From NCBI GenBank assembly GCA_046760705.1, contig JBHIER010000049.1, positions 1 through 12,057 on the forward strand: 12,057 bases of DNA. Reading direction: 5' to 3'. Of the stretch, positions 6,522 to 12,057 are shown one piece after another. This DNA comes from JBHIER01 sp046760705 [NCBI: bacterium] (GTDB lineage Bacteria; JBHIER01; G020348925). Numbering within the stretch: the stretch's first letter is position 1; each line of letters starts with the position of its first letter. Made by a program: the position numbers and the translations under genes. The notes below the pieces were generated by a model that saw only the letters and a list, made by a program, of their open reading frames with translations, was not told the origin of the DNA and did no database searches.

Positions 6522-8432
6522 TTACTTCATGAGAACCATAGGCCTTGTCTGAGAAAAGTAACCCGCCGTGAGGCAGCAAAAGGAGAACCCACTGGGCACA
6601 GGTTGACCAGAATCGTCGCGGCCATCCCACTCCTGTGTATAGAAACCGGGCTCCTGCTCACTCTCCACTAAGATCCGTACCTGCTGCCCCAATGTATTGA
6701 ATATAGCCAGACTTATCCATGCTGTCTCGGGAAGCCGATAGTCAATGTTTGCCCTTGGATTAAAGGGATTGGGATAAATCTGAATGAGACCATACTCTCT
6801 TGGTAAAACTCCACCCTCAGCAATTTGTTTACAGACTTGGTTTGTCGGCACTGCAATGGTGTTCGATTTGTCTGATTTCAAGGCTTGTGGATCAGCGGTA
6901 TCGACAGCCTTAACGTAATAATAAGCGTGATTTGGTGGAAACTTCCCGCCATAAACTGTGATATCCTCATCTAGATAATCCGTAGTTGGCTTGGATACAA
7001 AAGCAATGAGAGAATATCCACAACCCACGTTGCGGTAAATATTGTATCCCGATAAATCAGACTCCTCGTTAGCATCCCAGGTGAGATGAGGATGGTTATT
7101 GTCTTTGTGCCAGCTCAAATTTGTTGGTCCGCGAGGTGGTAAATCAACTTCTGCCGTATAAATATCAAGATTTGTTTGAGACCGCGAATCCATCCACAGA
7201 GGAAGGGCATGGCCTCCTCCATATGCCACACCAATGTAGTCTTTAAACCAGGCAAAAGCGCCAACTGATGGGTCAGATTGGTCAGAAGTTACTTTTATGT
7301 TCTCGCTGAAGTTTACACCCCTGTCTTTCGATTCAGCAAGATACAAATCTACCTTATTAGAGGGACTATTCCGGTTATCATAAAACACAATTACTATGTT
7401 GCCTATTTCATCTGTGGCTATCCAAGGGTAAAATTGGGCTTTGTTGGCACCATCGTCATTGATGGTTTTTATGGGGCCCCAACTGTCTCCACCATTAATT
7501 GATCGGCGGAACAAAATATCTGTGGTGCCATGCCTTTTATCTGCCCAAGTTAAATATAGATAACCATCATTGTTTGGATCAGCCACAAGTGATGGGAAAG
7601 CGTCGTCGTGAACGGCACCAAATCCAGTTTCTGGGTCGACAATATTTTCGACTACTGGATCAAAATCCGAACGTTGAGTGCTTTCGAACTTCCAAGTAAC
7701 ACCTCCATCTGTGGATTTATTGAAATATATCTTATTATAGATGTCGTCAAACCAGGCAACATACACCTTATTGTCTAAACCGACAGCAGGACATGCTCCG
7801 TTTAAACCGTATTTACTAATGCTGGTATAACTAATTTGGATCGGATCGCTCCAAGAATCGCCACTATCTGTTGACCGACAAAACTTTATTGCGCCCTCAT
7901 AGACATTATTGGTTGTTCCAGACTGATCAGCGACAATATAAGGTTTGTCAGCTTGGTCTTCTTCTGGACTTGTGTGCTCTACCACAGTTTTTCTGGGACC
8001 CCATGTCTCTCCCCCATTGGTAGATTTATGCACGTAAACAGATCTAATCGTTGTACCGTTATCGAGCGCAAGATAACAGAAATAGAAATTACCATCATCA
8101 TCTACTGTTACAGAAGGATTAGCCGTACTGTAATTAGGAGAAGGGTCGAACACCCCATCTTGCCACGTAGCTCCACCGTCAGTAGAATATCCCCAAGCGA
8201 CCGCATATTTACTGGCGGCCCCTCCACTATTTCGCCAGTCTATCCAACCACCCACCAAGTTATTGGAATTTGTTGGGTCGATGGCTATGGAGGTCTCACT
8301 TTGTTTATAATTCGTCTGGTCTTGATTCACCTTGATGTTATCACCAACATAATACTCAATAGCTAAGACCAATGCTGCAATGACCAATGAAAAAACGCTC
8401 ATTATTTCCAAATCTCTAAATGCCTTTTTCAT
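6522..8432 (-). CDS. Secreted Asp-box (BNR) beta-propeller protein with Fn3-like and C-terminal sorting-like domains
   Basis: A 636-residue predicted exported protein. Seen: a basic N-terminus and hydrophobic segment at about 10-26 (signal or anchor). Six Asp-box repeats follow: STDGGATW at 83, STNGGETW at 137, STDSGDSW at 187, STDGGVTW at 240, SINGGDSW at 311 and the weaker SKDRGVNF at 368. Next comes a fibronectin-III-like module at about 433-529, with LSGYNIYR and YYYVKAVD. Last is a C-terminal domain from YPNPFNP (553), including NTLGQQV and WDGRDDSGQPVPSG, ending QTRPMVLMK, as in T9SS-type sorting or FlgD-Ig-like domains. Asp-boxes mark sialidase-fold propellers, but I see no FRIP motif, so sialidase activity is not claimed. 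The ATG at 8432 is chosen over one nine codons upstream because AAGGAGG lies 8 bases before it. It follows the lipoprotein-like gene after 33 bases. Confidence 0.85.
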   Translation of the reverse strand: MKKAFRDLEIMSVFSLVIAALVLAIEYYVGDNIKVNQDQTNYKQSETSIAIDPTNSNNLVGGWIDWRNSGGAASKYAVAWGYSTDGGATWQDGVFDPSPNYSTANPSVTVDDDGNFYFCYLALDNGTTIRSVYVHKSTNGGETWGPRKTVVEHTSPEEDQADKPYIVADQSGTTNNVYEGAIKFCRSTDSGDSWSDPIQISYTSISKYGLNGACPAVGLDNKVYVAWFDDIYNKIYFNKSTDGGVTWKFESTQRSDFDPVVENIVDPETGFGAVHDDAFPSLVADPNNDGYLYLTWADKRHGTTDILFRRSINGGDSWGPIKTINDDGANKAQFYPWIATDEIGNIVIVFYDNRNSPSNKVDLYLAESKDRGVNFSENIKVTSDQSDPSVGAFAWFKDYIGVAYGGGHALPLWMDSRSQTNLDIYTAEVDLPPRGPTNLSWHKDNNHPHLTWDANEESDLSGYNIYRNVGCGYSLIAFVSKPTTDYLDEDITVYGGKFPPNHAYYYVKAVDTADPQALKSDKSNTIAVPTNQVCKQIAEGGVLPREYGLIQIYPNPFNPRANIDYRLPETAWISLAIFNTLGQQVRILVESEQEPGFYTQEWDGRDDSGQPVPSGFSFCCLTAGYFSQTRPMVLMK

Positions 8433-8440
8433 GTCTCTTC

Positions 8441-8447
8441 CCTCCTT
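8441..8447 (-). promoter_or_regulatory. Ribosome binding site of the Asp-box exoprotein gene
   Basis: AAGGAGG on the minus strand, 8 bases before the ATG at 8432. It is close to the full anti-16S complement and decides the start. Confidence 0.8.
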
Positions 8448-8465
8448 TATTGCTAACAATGTGAA

Positions 8466-9215
8466 TTATTCAAAGATTACAAACTCTGCTTCATGAACAA
8501 AGGGCGAAATTGCTGGGAATAGACACTGACTCCAACCAACATGCAGTGTGTATTCGCCAGGCGGAGGAGGATCTCTATCCGAATTGAGATAGGATCTTAT
8601 TAACCAGTCTCTCTGATGAATTTTCGGCTCTCCAGGAGCTACTAGGTCATCGCAAGCGTAACGGATAAAGGGATTGGGAAGGCCTATCCCATAATAAATA
8701 GTCTTATTGGAATCCTGTAGCACAAAAAATGTTTCGCTGATGCTAAAACTTATCGGTCCCTGAATTGTATCGTCTGAAACATTGGTAATACGAACCGAAA
8801 TCGTAATGGTATCCTCTGAATGATAAACGAACTTATCAGTAAAGATGTCGACTCTGAGTTGCTGATGCAAATATAAATCAGGAACATTGCCGAGTACTTT
8901 GCCCTGCTCTATCTCAATCTCCACTGAATCGGAAGCACAATACGGAAAGTACCCGACAATAGTATAAGTGCTATCCTTTTCCGGCATAGGCAGTGTGTAC
9001 GAACCTGTGGAATCGGTATAGGTGATGTCTGATGTCTGGATGTTGGTGATCTTTATGCCATCATGTTTATTCTGCCCTACCAGGAAAGCTTTTCCAGAGA
9101 GAAGTTGTTCAACTGAAGTACCTCGCTTTTCACACTGAACCATAAACAGTGTCATCAAGGCAATCAGAAAAAGTATCAATACAACCCCAATATTTGCTGT
9201 GAATACATTTCTCAC
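8466..9215 (-). CDS. Membrane-anchored or lipoprotein-like protein, carboxypeptidase-regulatory-like plus BsuPI-like domains
   Basis: A 249-residue predicted envelope protein from the GTG at 9215, which has AAGGAG 9 bases upstream; the frame is open further 5' but without such a site. Seen: a hydrophobic stretch at about 8-26 followed by Cys28 (LFMVQC). This is lipobox-like, but Gln before Cys is atypical, so an uncleaved anchor is possible. Residues about 37-118 (LSGKAFLVGQ, TYTDSTGSYTLPM, YTIVGYFPY, NVPDLYL) follow the pattern of carboxypeptidase-regulatory-like beta-sandwich domains. The remainder (DKFVYHSEDTITISVRITN, later PPPPGEYTLHVGW) resembles the BsuPI-type domain. Both assignments are by pattern only. 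The gene heads the inserted two-gene unit, and its product may act at the cell surface with the exoprotein next to it. No enzymatic residues are recognised. Confidence 0.72.
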   Translation of the reverse strand: MRNVFTANIGVVLILFLIALMTLFMVQCEKRGTSVEQLLSGKAFLVGQNKHDGIKITNIQTSDITYTDSTGSYTLPMPEKDSTYTIVGYFPYCASDSVEIEIEQGKVLGNVPDLYLHQQLRVDIFTDKFVYHSEDTITISVRITNVSDDTIQGPISFSISETFFVLQDSNKTIYYGIGLPNPFIRYACDDLVAPGEPKIHQRDWLIRSYLNSDRDPPPPGEYTLHVGWSQCLFPAISPFVHEAEFVIFE

Positions 9216-9224
9216 TCCGAACAA

Positions 9225-9230
9225 CTCCTT
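9225..9230 (-). promoter_or_regulatory. Ribosome binding site of the lipoprotein-like gene
   Basis: AAGGAG on the minus strand, 9 bases before the GTG at 9215. It selects this start over the upstream ATG at 9272. Confidence 0.75.
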
Positions 9231-9238
9231 TTTGCATA

Positions 9239-9266
9239 AAAATATATCAAATAAGCCAAATGTCAA
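9239..9266 (-). promoter_or_regulatory. Probable sigma-70 promoter of the inserted two-gene unit
   Basis: On the minus strand a consensus -35 TTGACA (9266-9261) is followed after 16 bases by TATTTT (9244-9239), a 4/6 match to the -10. TATATT overlaps it at 14-base spacing. The region between is AT-rich. Transcription would start near 9232, leaving a very short leader before the ribosome binding site. A -35 inside the insert implies that the cassette brings its own expression signal. Confidence 0.5.
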
Positions 9267-9280
9267 GTCCAAAATTTCAC
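9265..9280 (+). repeat. Extra half-copy of the inverted-repeat motif
   Basis: AAGTCCAAAATTTCAC equals the left repeat's AAGTCAAAATTTCAC (6177-6191) apart from one added base, in the same orientation. It is inverted with respect to GTGAAATTTCAACTT at 9349-9363, so the right end of the cassette holds two facing copies. It overlaps the -35 element. Confidence 0.6.
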
Positions 9281-9337
9281 AATCCTGACTGCGGCAGGCA
9301 CAAGGTATCCACCCTCATCAAAATCTTTTTTACATTT

Positions 9338-9363
9338 GGGGACGTCCGTGAAATTTCAACTTA
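9338..9363 (+). repeat. Right copy of 26-bp inverted repeat bounding the two-gene cassette
   Basis: 22/26 identical to the minus strand of 6176-6201; the core CGTCCGTGAAATTT is at 9343-9356. It contains the perfect palindrome TGAAATTTCA (9349-9358). No short direct target duplication is visible immediately outside the two copies. Confidence 0.75.
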
Positions 9364-9437
9364 CCCTCGGTTTCCTCACAGCCAAATAACCTGGAGTACT
9401 CGCCCCAGAGACTCCGGAAAAACACTTCTGTGTCTCC

Positions 9438-9469
9438 GTAACTCAGTGGCTGGTAAATTGAACAGGCTA
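9438..9469 (+). repeat. Right copy of 32-bp imperfect direct repeat, overlapping the xseB stop
   Basis: 27/32 identical to 5991-6022. The last three bases are the xseB stop codon on the minus strand (TAG), so the repeat touches the end of the gene. TCTGTGTCTCCG at 9427-9438 just outside may extend the repeat toward the cassette. Confidence 0.7.
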
Positions 9470-9697
9470 CAGGTCTTCCCCCTCAAGAGGCGCGATTTTG
9501 AAAGTCCCGTCTTCGGAGCGGACCAACTGTTGAAGTTTCTCCTTGGCCGCAGTCAGCCTCTCCGTACAGATGCGGGACATCTGAATGCCCTCCTCAAAGA
9601 GCTTGAGAGATTCCTCCAGAGACCGTTCGCCCCTCTCCAGCTCCTTTACGATCTCTTCCAGACGCTTCAACGCATACTCAAATTCGTTCATCGCCAC
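9467..9697 (-). CDS. xseB: Exodeoxyribonuclease VII small subunit
   Basis: XseB binds in several copies to XseA to form exonuclease VII, which degrades single-stranded DNA from both ends. The 76-residue length is normal. Seen: the helical core FEYALKRLEEIVKELERG (residues 6-23), SLEESLKLFEEG and an amphipathic helix to about 60, with the final acidic tail. The GTG at 9697 has GGAG 9 bases upstream and follows the xseA stop after 6 bases; an ATG two codons later is a weaker option. The stop lies within the right direct repeat, so the last codons may have been altered when the neighbouring DNA was inserted. The core of the protein is intact. Confidence 0.93.
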   Translation of the reverse strand: MAMNEFEYALKRLEEIVKELERGERSLEESLKLFEEGIQMSRICTERLTAAKEKLQQLVRSEDGTFKIAPLEGEDL

Positions 9698-9703
9698 GGA
9701 CGA

Positions 9704-10912
9704 TCACTCCGATCTCACTTTTTCAACAACACCCTCGATTGAGCCTCTATGGAACGTCACTTCGATTGTGTCCTCAACCCGCAACGAGTCCGCCTCCCGG
9801 ACCACGGTCCTGCCCGGCAATTTTCTGCAGATGCTGTAACCCCTCTTTAAGACGGCCGGCGGGCCCAGCCCTTCCAGCTTGCCTAGCTGGAGAGAGAAAG
9901 CCTGCTCCTGTCTTTGGATGAAATGGGTAATATGGATGCAAAGGCCTTTCACCAACTCATCTCTTCTCTGCTCGCACTGACGGATCATATCCGCGGGGTG
10001 CCGCAACCCGTAACTGGACGTGAGAGCGTCAAGCCGCTCCTGGTACGATTGGATCCTCCTTTCCAGCGACTCCTTCGCACGAGCAGCCAACGTCCGCACA
10101 TCCCGAAGGAGTTTCTTCCCATCGGGTACCACCAACTCAGCGGCGGCCGAAGGGGTCGGTGCCCTCAGGTCGGCCACAAAGTCGGCGATGGTGAAGTCGA
10201 CCTCGTGGCCGACGGCCGAGATCACTGGAATCTCCGATCGGAAGATCGCTCTGGCCACAACCTCCTCGTTGAAGGCCCACAGATCCTCCAAGGAACCCCC
10301 GCCCCTGGTCACAATGAGCACATCGACTTCACCGCAGCGGTTGAACTCATCGATGGCCCGAGCGATCTCTCCTGCGGCCCCATCCCCCTGAACTCTGACA
10401 GGGTTCAGGACAATGTGAGTCCCGGGGAAACGGCGGTTGATGATGTGCACGATGTCCCGGAAGACAGCCCCAGAAGGCGACGAAATAACCCCCACACTCT
10501 GGGGATACAGCGGAATGGGCTTTTTATGCTCTTCGTCGAACAGACCCTCCCGAAGCAGCTTCTCCTTCAGCCGCTCGAAGGCCATCTGGAGGTCGCCAAC
10601 CCCGACGGGTTGCAGTTGAAGCACTCTGAATTGATACTGGCCAGCCCGTTCGTAAACGGTCACATCACCCTGGGCCAACACCTTCATCCCGTCCTGGGGG
10701 GTAAAGAAGAGGCGGGCGTTGTACTCCTCCCACATGACACACCTGATCTGGCACAGATCGTCCTTCAGGGTGAAGTACATGTGGCCTGAAGTGTGGTGGG
10801 TGAAGTTGGAGAGCTCCCCTCTCACCCAGACCGTGGAAAGGTTGTTCTCTAACAGAGACTTAATCTGCTTCGTGATCTCTGTGACACTATAAATTTCAGC
10901 CGGGCCCATCAT
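9704..10912 (-). CDS. xseA: Exodeoxyribonuclease VII large subunit
   Basis: This is the catalytic subunit of exonuclease VII, which cuts single-stranded DNA into oligonucleotides without needing a metal. The product has 402 residues, typical of the shorter XseA proteins. Seen: the N-terminal OB-fold region (about 8-105, with [10 protein letters not shown] and GHMYFTLKD), then [20 protein letters not shown]. The catalytic region follows, with [10 protein letters not shown] at 203-212 and [20 protein letters not shown] from 235, then a helical region to about 350 and a short C-terminal part with KRGYSI. The ATG at 10912 has GAGG 7 bases upstream. The gene overlaps the rnhC end by 17 bases in another frame and precedes xseB by 6 bases, so the genes are co-transcribed. 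Confidence 0.97.
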   Translation of the reverse strand: MMGPAEIYSVTEITKQIKSLLENNLSTVWVRGELSNFTHHTSGHMYFTLKDDLCQIRCVMWEEYNARLFFTPQDGMKVLAQGDVTVYERAGQYQFRVLQLQPVGVGDLQMAFERLKEKLLREGLFDEEHKKPIPLYPQSVGVISSPSGAVFRDIVHIINRRFPGTHIVLNPVRVQGDGAAGEIARAIDEFNRCGEVDVLIVTRGGGSLEDLWAFNEEVVARAIFRSEIPVISAVGHEVDFTIADFVADLRAPTPSAAAELVVPDGKKLLRDVRTLAARAKESLERRIQSYQERLDALTSSYGLRHPADMIRQCEQRRDELVKGLCIHITHFIQRQEQAFSLQLGKLEGLGPPAVLKRGYSICRKLPGRTVVREADSLRVEDTIEVTFHRGSIEGVVEKVRSE

Positions 10913-11543
10913 CTGGAGACCTCAGGCTTCGGGTGGTTTTGAAATGTATTTTGGCCACCTTGGTCAGTATCTGCTGGCCGTGTTCTTTGACCAATCTTCT
11001 CCCGGCCTCGGCCACATGAGTGGCCCCTTTGGGCAGGTCAACGCCCCATTGCCGTGACAATCGTTCCAGCCGGATGAGAAACTCAGCCCGGGCCAGGATG
11101 GAGGCTGCGGCCACTGCCACGTCCTCTTCTGCCTTGTGCTTCTGTTCGAGCTCAATTTTCTTCCCTTTTTTCATGAGGGCATTCAGAATGAACCGTTCAT
11201 CTCCAAACCGGTCGGAGAGGACCCTCGAACAGGGGGTCTCTTCCAAAAGGTTTTCTATCGTTCTGGCGTGACCCCAGGCTAGGATTCGGTTCAGGTTCTT
11301 CATCTTTTCGTACAGTTCGTTGTACTTCTCAGGGCCGATGGCGACCACAGTGTGGGGGCACAGGGATCGAATTTCTCCGGCCAGCTCTTTCACTTTCGCA
11401 TCCGACACCCTCTTCGAATCTCGGATGTTCAACCGACGGAGTTTCGGTCCGATTTCGTGATTGACGTAGACACCGGCTACCACGAGGGGGCCGAAGTAGT
11501 CACCCTTGCCGGCCTCATCGGTTCCGATCCAGGCCTTTCGCAT
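10896..11543 (-). CDS. rnhC: Ribonuclease HIII, catalytic domain only
   Basis: It cleaves the RNA strand of RNA-DNA hybrids. Read from the ATG at 11543, the protein has 215 residues. Seen: [13 protein letters not shown] at 7-19 with Asp9 and Glu10, RDSKRVSD near 41, [22 protein letters not shown] with Asp111, [14 protein letters not shown] at 139-152, and AKIHFKTT near 197. The [13 protein letters not shown] and AKxHF patterns fit RNase HIII rather than HII. Family proteins usually have about 300 residues with an N-terminal TBP-like substrate-binding domain; that domain is absent. The open frame instead continues upstream, without a stop, into the C-terminal part of FolD. No Shine-Dalgarno precedes the ATG, so the true start, or a fusion, is undecided. 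It overlaps xseA by 17 bases. Confidence 0.88.
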   Translation of the reverse strand: MRKAWIGTDEAGKGDYFGPLVVAGVYVNHEIGPKLRRLNIRDSKRVSDAKVKELAGEIRSLCPHTVVAIGPEKYNELYEKMKNLNRILAWGHARTIENLLEETPCSRVLSDRFGDERFILNALMKKGKKIELEQKHKAEEDVAVAAASILARAEFLIRLERLSRQWGVDLPKGATHVAEAGRRLVKEHGQQILTKVAKIHFKTTRSLRSPDDGPG

Positions 11544-12057
11544 CTTGATGAGAAAGGCCCGGGCTGCTTGCACCGTATTGGCCAAGAGCATGGTAATCGT
11601 CATCGGCCCCACACCACCGGGCACGGGGGAGATGGCCGCCGCTTTCTCCTTCACCCCCTCGAAGTCCACATCGCCGACCAATCGGAATCCCCTCTTCCTG
11701 GTGGGATCGTTGATCCGGTTAACGCCCACGTCTACAACCACCACCCCTTCGGAGACCATGTCCGCGGTGACCGTGTTCGGCCTGCCCGCCGCCACGATGA
11801 GGATGTCCGCCTGACGGGTCATCGCCGCCATATCTGAACCAGAATCATCGCCACAGGCTTCCCCACGATGTTGCTGCGTCCCACAACAACCACGTGTTTG
11901 CCCTCGATCTCAATTCCACTGCGCAGCAGAAGCTGCTGAATCCCATGGGGCGTGCAGGGCAGAAACCCCGGGGCTCCGATCATCAGCCGGCCCACGTTCA
12001 CCGGATGGAACCCGTCCACATCCTTGTCGGGATCAATCGCCTTTAGCACCCGCTCCT
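11544..12057 (-). pseudogene. folD: folD (methylenetetrahydrofolate dehydrogenase/cyclohydrolase), broken by deletion and frameshift; 5' end outside window
   Basis: FolD interconverts 5,10-methylene- and 10-formyl-tetrahydrofolate with NADP. Seen in the upstream frame (12057 to about 11835): [24 protein letters not shown] and [16 protein letters not shown], all strongly conserved. This frame then ends at TGA (11819). A second frame resumes at [19 protein letters not shown] and continues through [13 protein letters not shown] and [10 protein letters not shown] to NTVQAA. The residues normally between, about 15-18 including the beta strand and TVTxCHSxT motif of the Rossmann fold, are missing. 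The junction needs a deletion of 3n+1 bases, near 46-52, so neither frame encodes a working enzyme. Either a real pseudogene or an assembly or strain-level deletion would look the same. The second frame continues directly into rnhC. Confidence 0.8.

Noticed and set aside
6522-8432. Calling the Asp-box protein a sialidase
   Set aside because: Asp-boxes occur in many propellers. I could not find the FRIP segment or a convincing set of catalytic residues.
6170-9370. Target-site duplication next to the 26-bp inverted repeats
   Set aside because: Bases just outside the two copies (AAAAG on the left, CCCTC on the right) do not match, so a recent simple transposition is not supported.
9364-9466. 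Terminator after xseB
   Set aside because: Only weak 5-bp stems (GGAGT/ACTCC, GAGAC/GTCTC) without a U run; not convincing.
9914-10789. Plus-strand open frame of 291 codons
   Set aside because: Antisense shadow of xseA, which has all family motifs.

Overview
This looks like a window from an uncultured bacterium, probably of the Fibrobacteres-Chlorobi-Bacteroidetes (FCB) side of the tree or a related candidate phylum. That placement is inferred from one gene, whose product ends in a YPNPFNP-type C-terminal sorting/FlgD-Ig-like domain common in such genomes. Nothing here fixes a species. All genes with support read on the minus strand, so the biological order runs from the right end of the window to the left.

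Right block (about 9467-12057): a remnant of folD broken by an internal deletion and frameshift, then a short RNase HIII (rnhC) that follows the folD frame with no stop between, then xseA and xseB (exonuclease VII). Left block (1-5564): ispA, dxs, nadK, recN and the first 70 codons of a CDP-alcohol phosphatidyltransferase. Spacing in the left block is tight (4-base stop/start overlaps at dxs/nadK and nadK/recN), so it is almost certainly one transcription unit. Together the two blocks form the familiar folD-xseAB-ispA-dxs-nadK-recN housekeeping cluster: one-carbon metabolism, DNA repair, isoprenoid precursor and prenyl chain synthesis, NADP supply and phospholipid synthesis. No tlyA lies between dxs and nadK, a place where many bacteria carry it.

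Middle block (about 5583-9466): xseB and ispA, usually adjacent, are separated by about 3.9 kb of visibly more AT-rich DNA (bases 7321-7380 have 23 G+C of 60; bases 4201-4260 in dxs have 40 of 60). It carries two secreted-protein genes: a membrane-anchored or lipoprotein-like protein with a carboxypeptidase-regulatory-like domain and a probable BsuPI-like domain, and a six-Asp-box beta-propeller exoprotein with a fibronectin-III-like module and a C-terminal sorting-like domain. Both have strong Shine-Dalgarno sites. They share a likely promoter upstream and a hairpin downstream.

The pair is enclosed by a 26-bp inverted repeat (22/26 identical; 6176-6201 and 9338-9363). Outside that lies a 32-bp imperfect direct repeat (27/32; 5991-6022 and 9438-9469), whose right copy overlaps the xseB stop codon. 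A third, inverted relative of that repeat sits at the ispA border. Between the left direct repeat and ispA is the N-terminal remnant of a four-helix-bundle (23S rRNA intervening sequence) protein gene, followed by an 8-bp tandem array. I read the middle block as a layered insertion into a core operon, with no transposase or recombinase gene visible. The repeat architecture, the broken folD and the folD/rnhC in-frame junction are the observations most worth checking.
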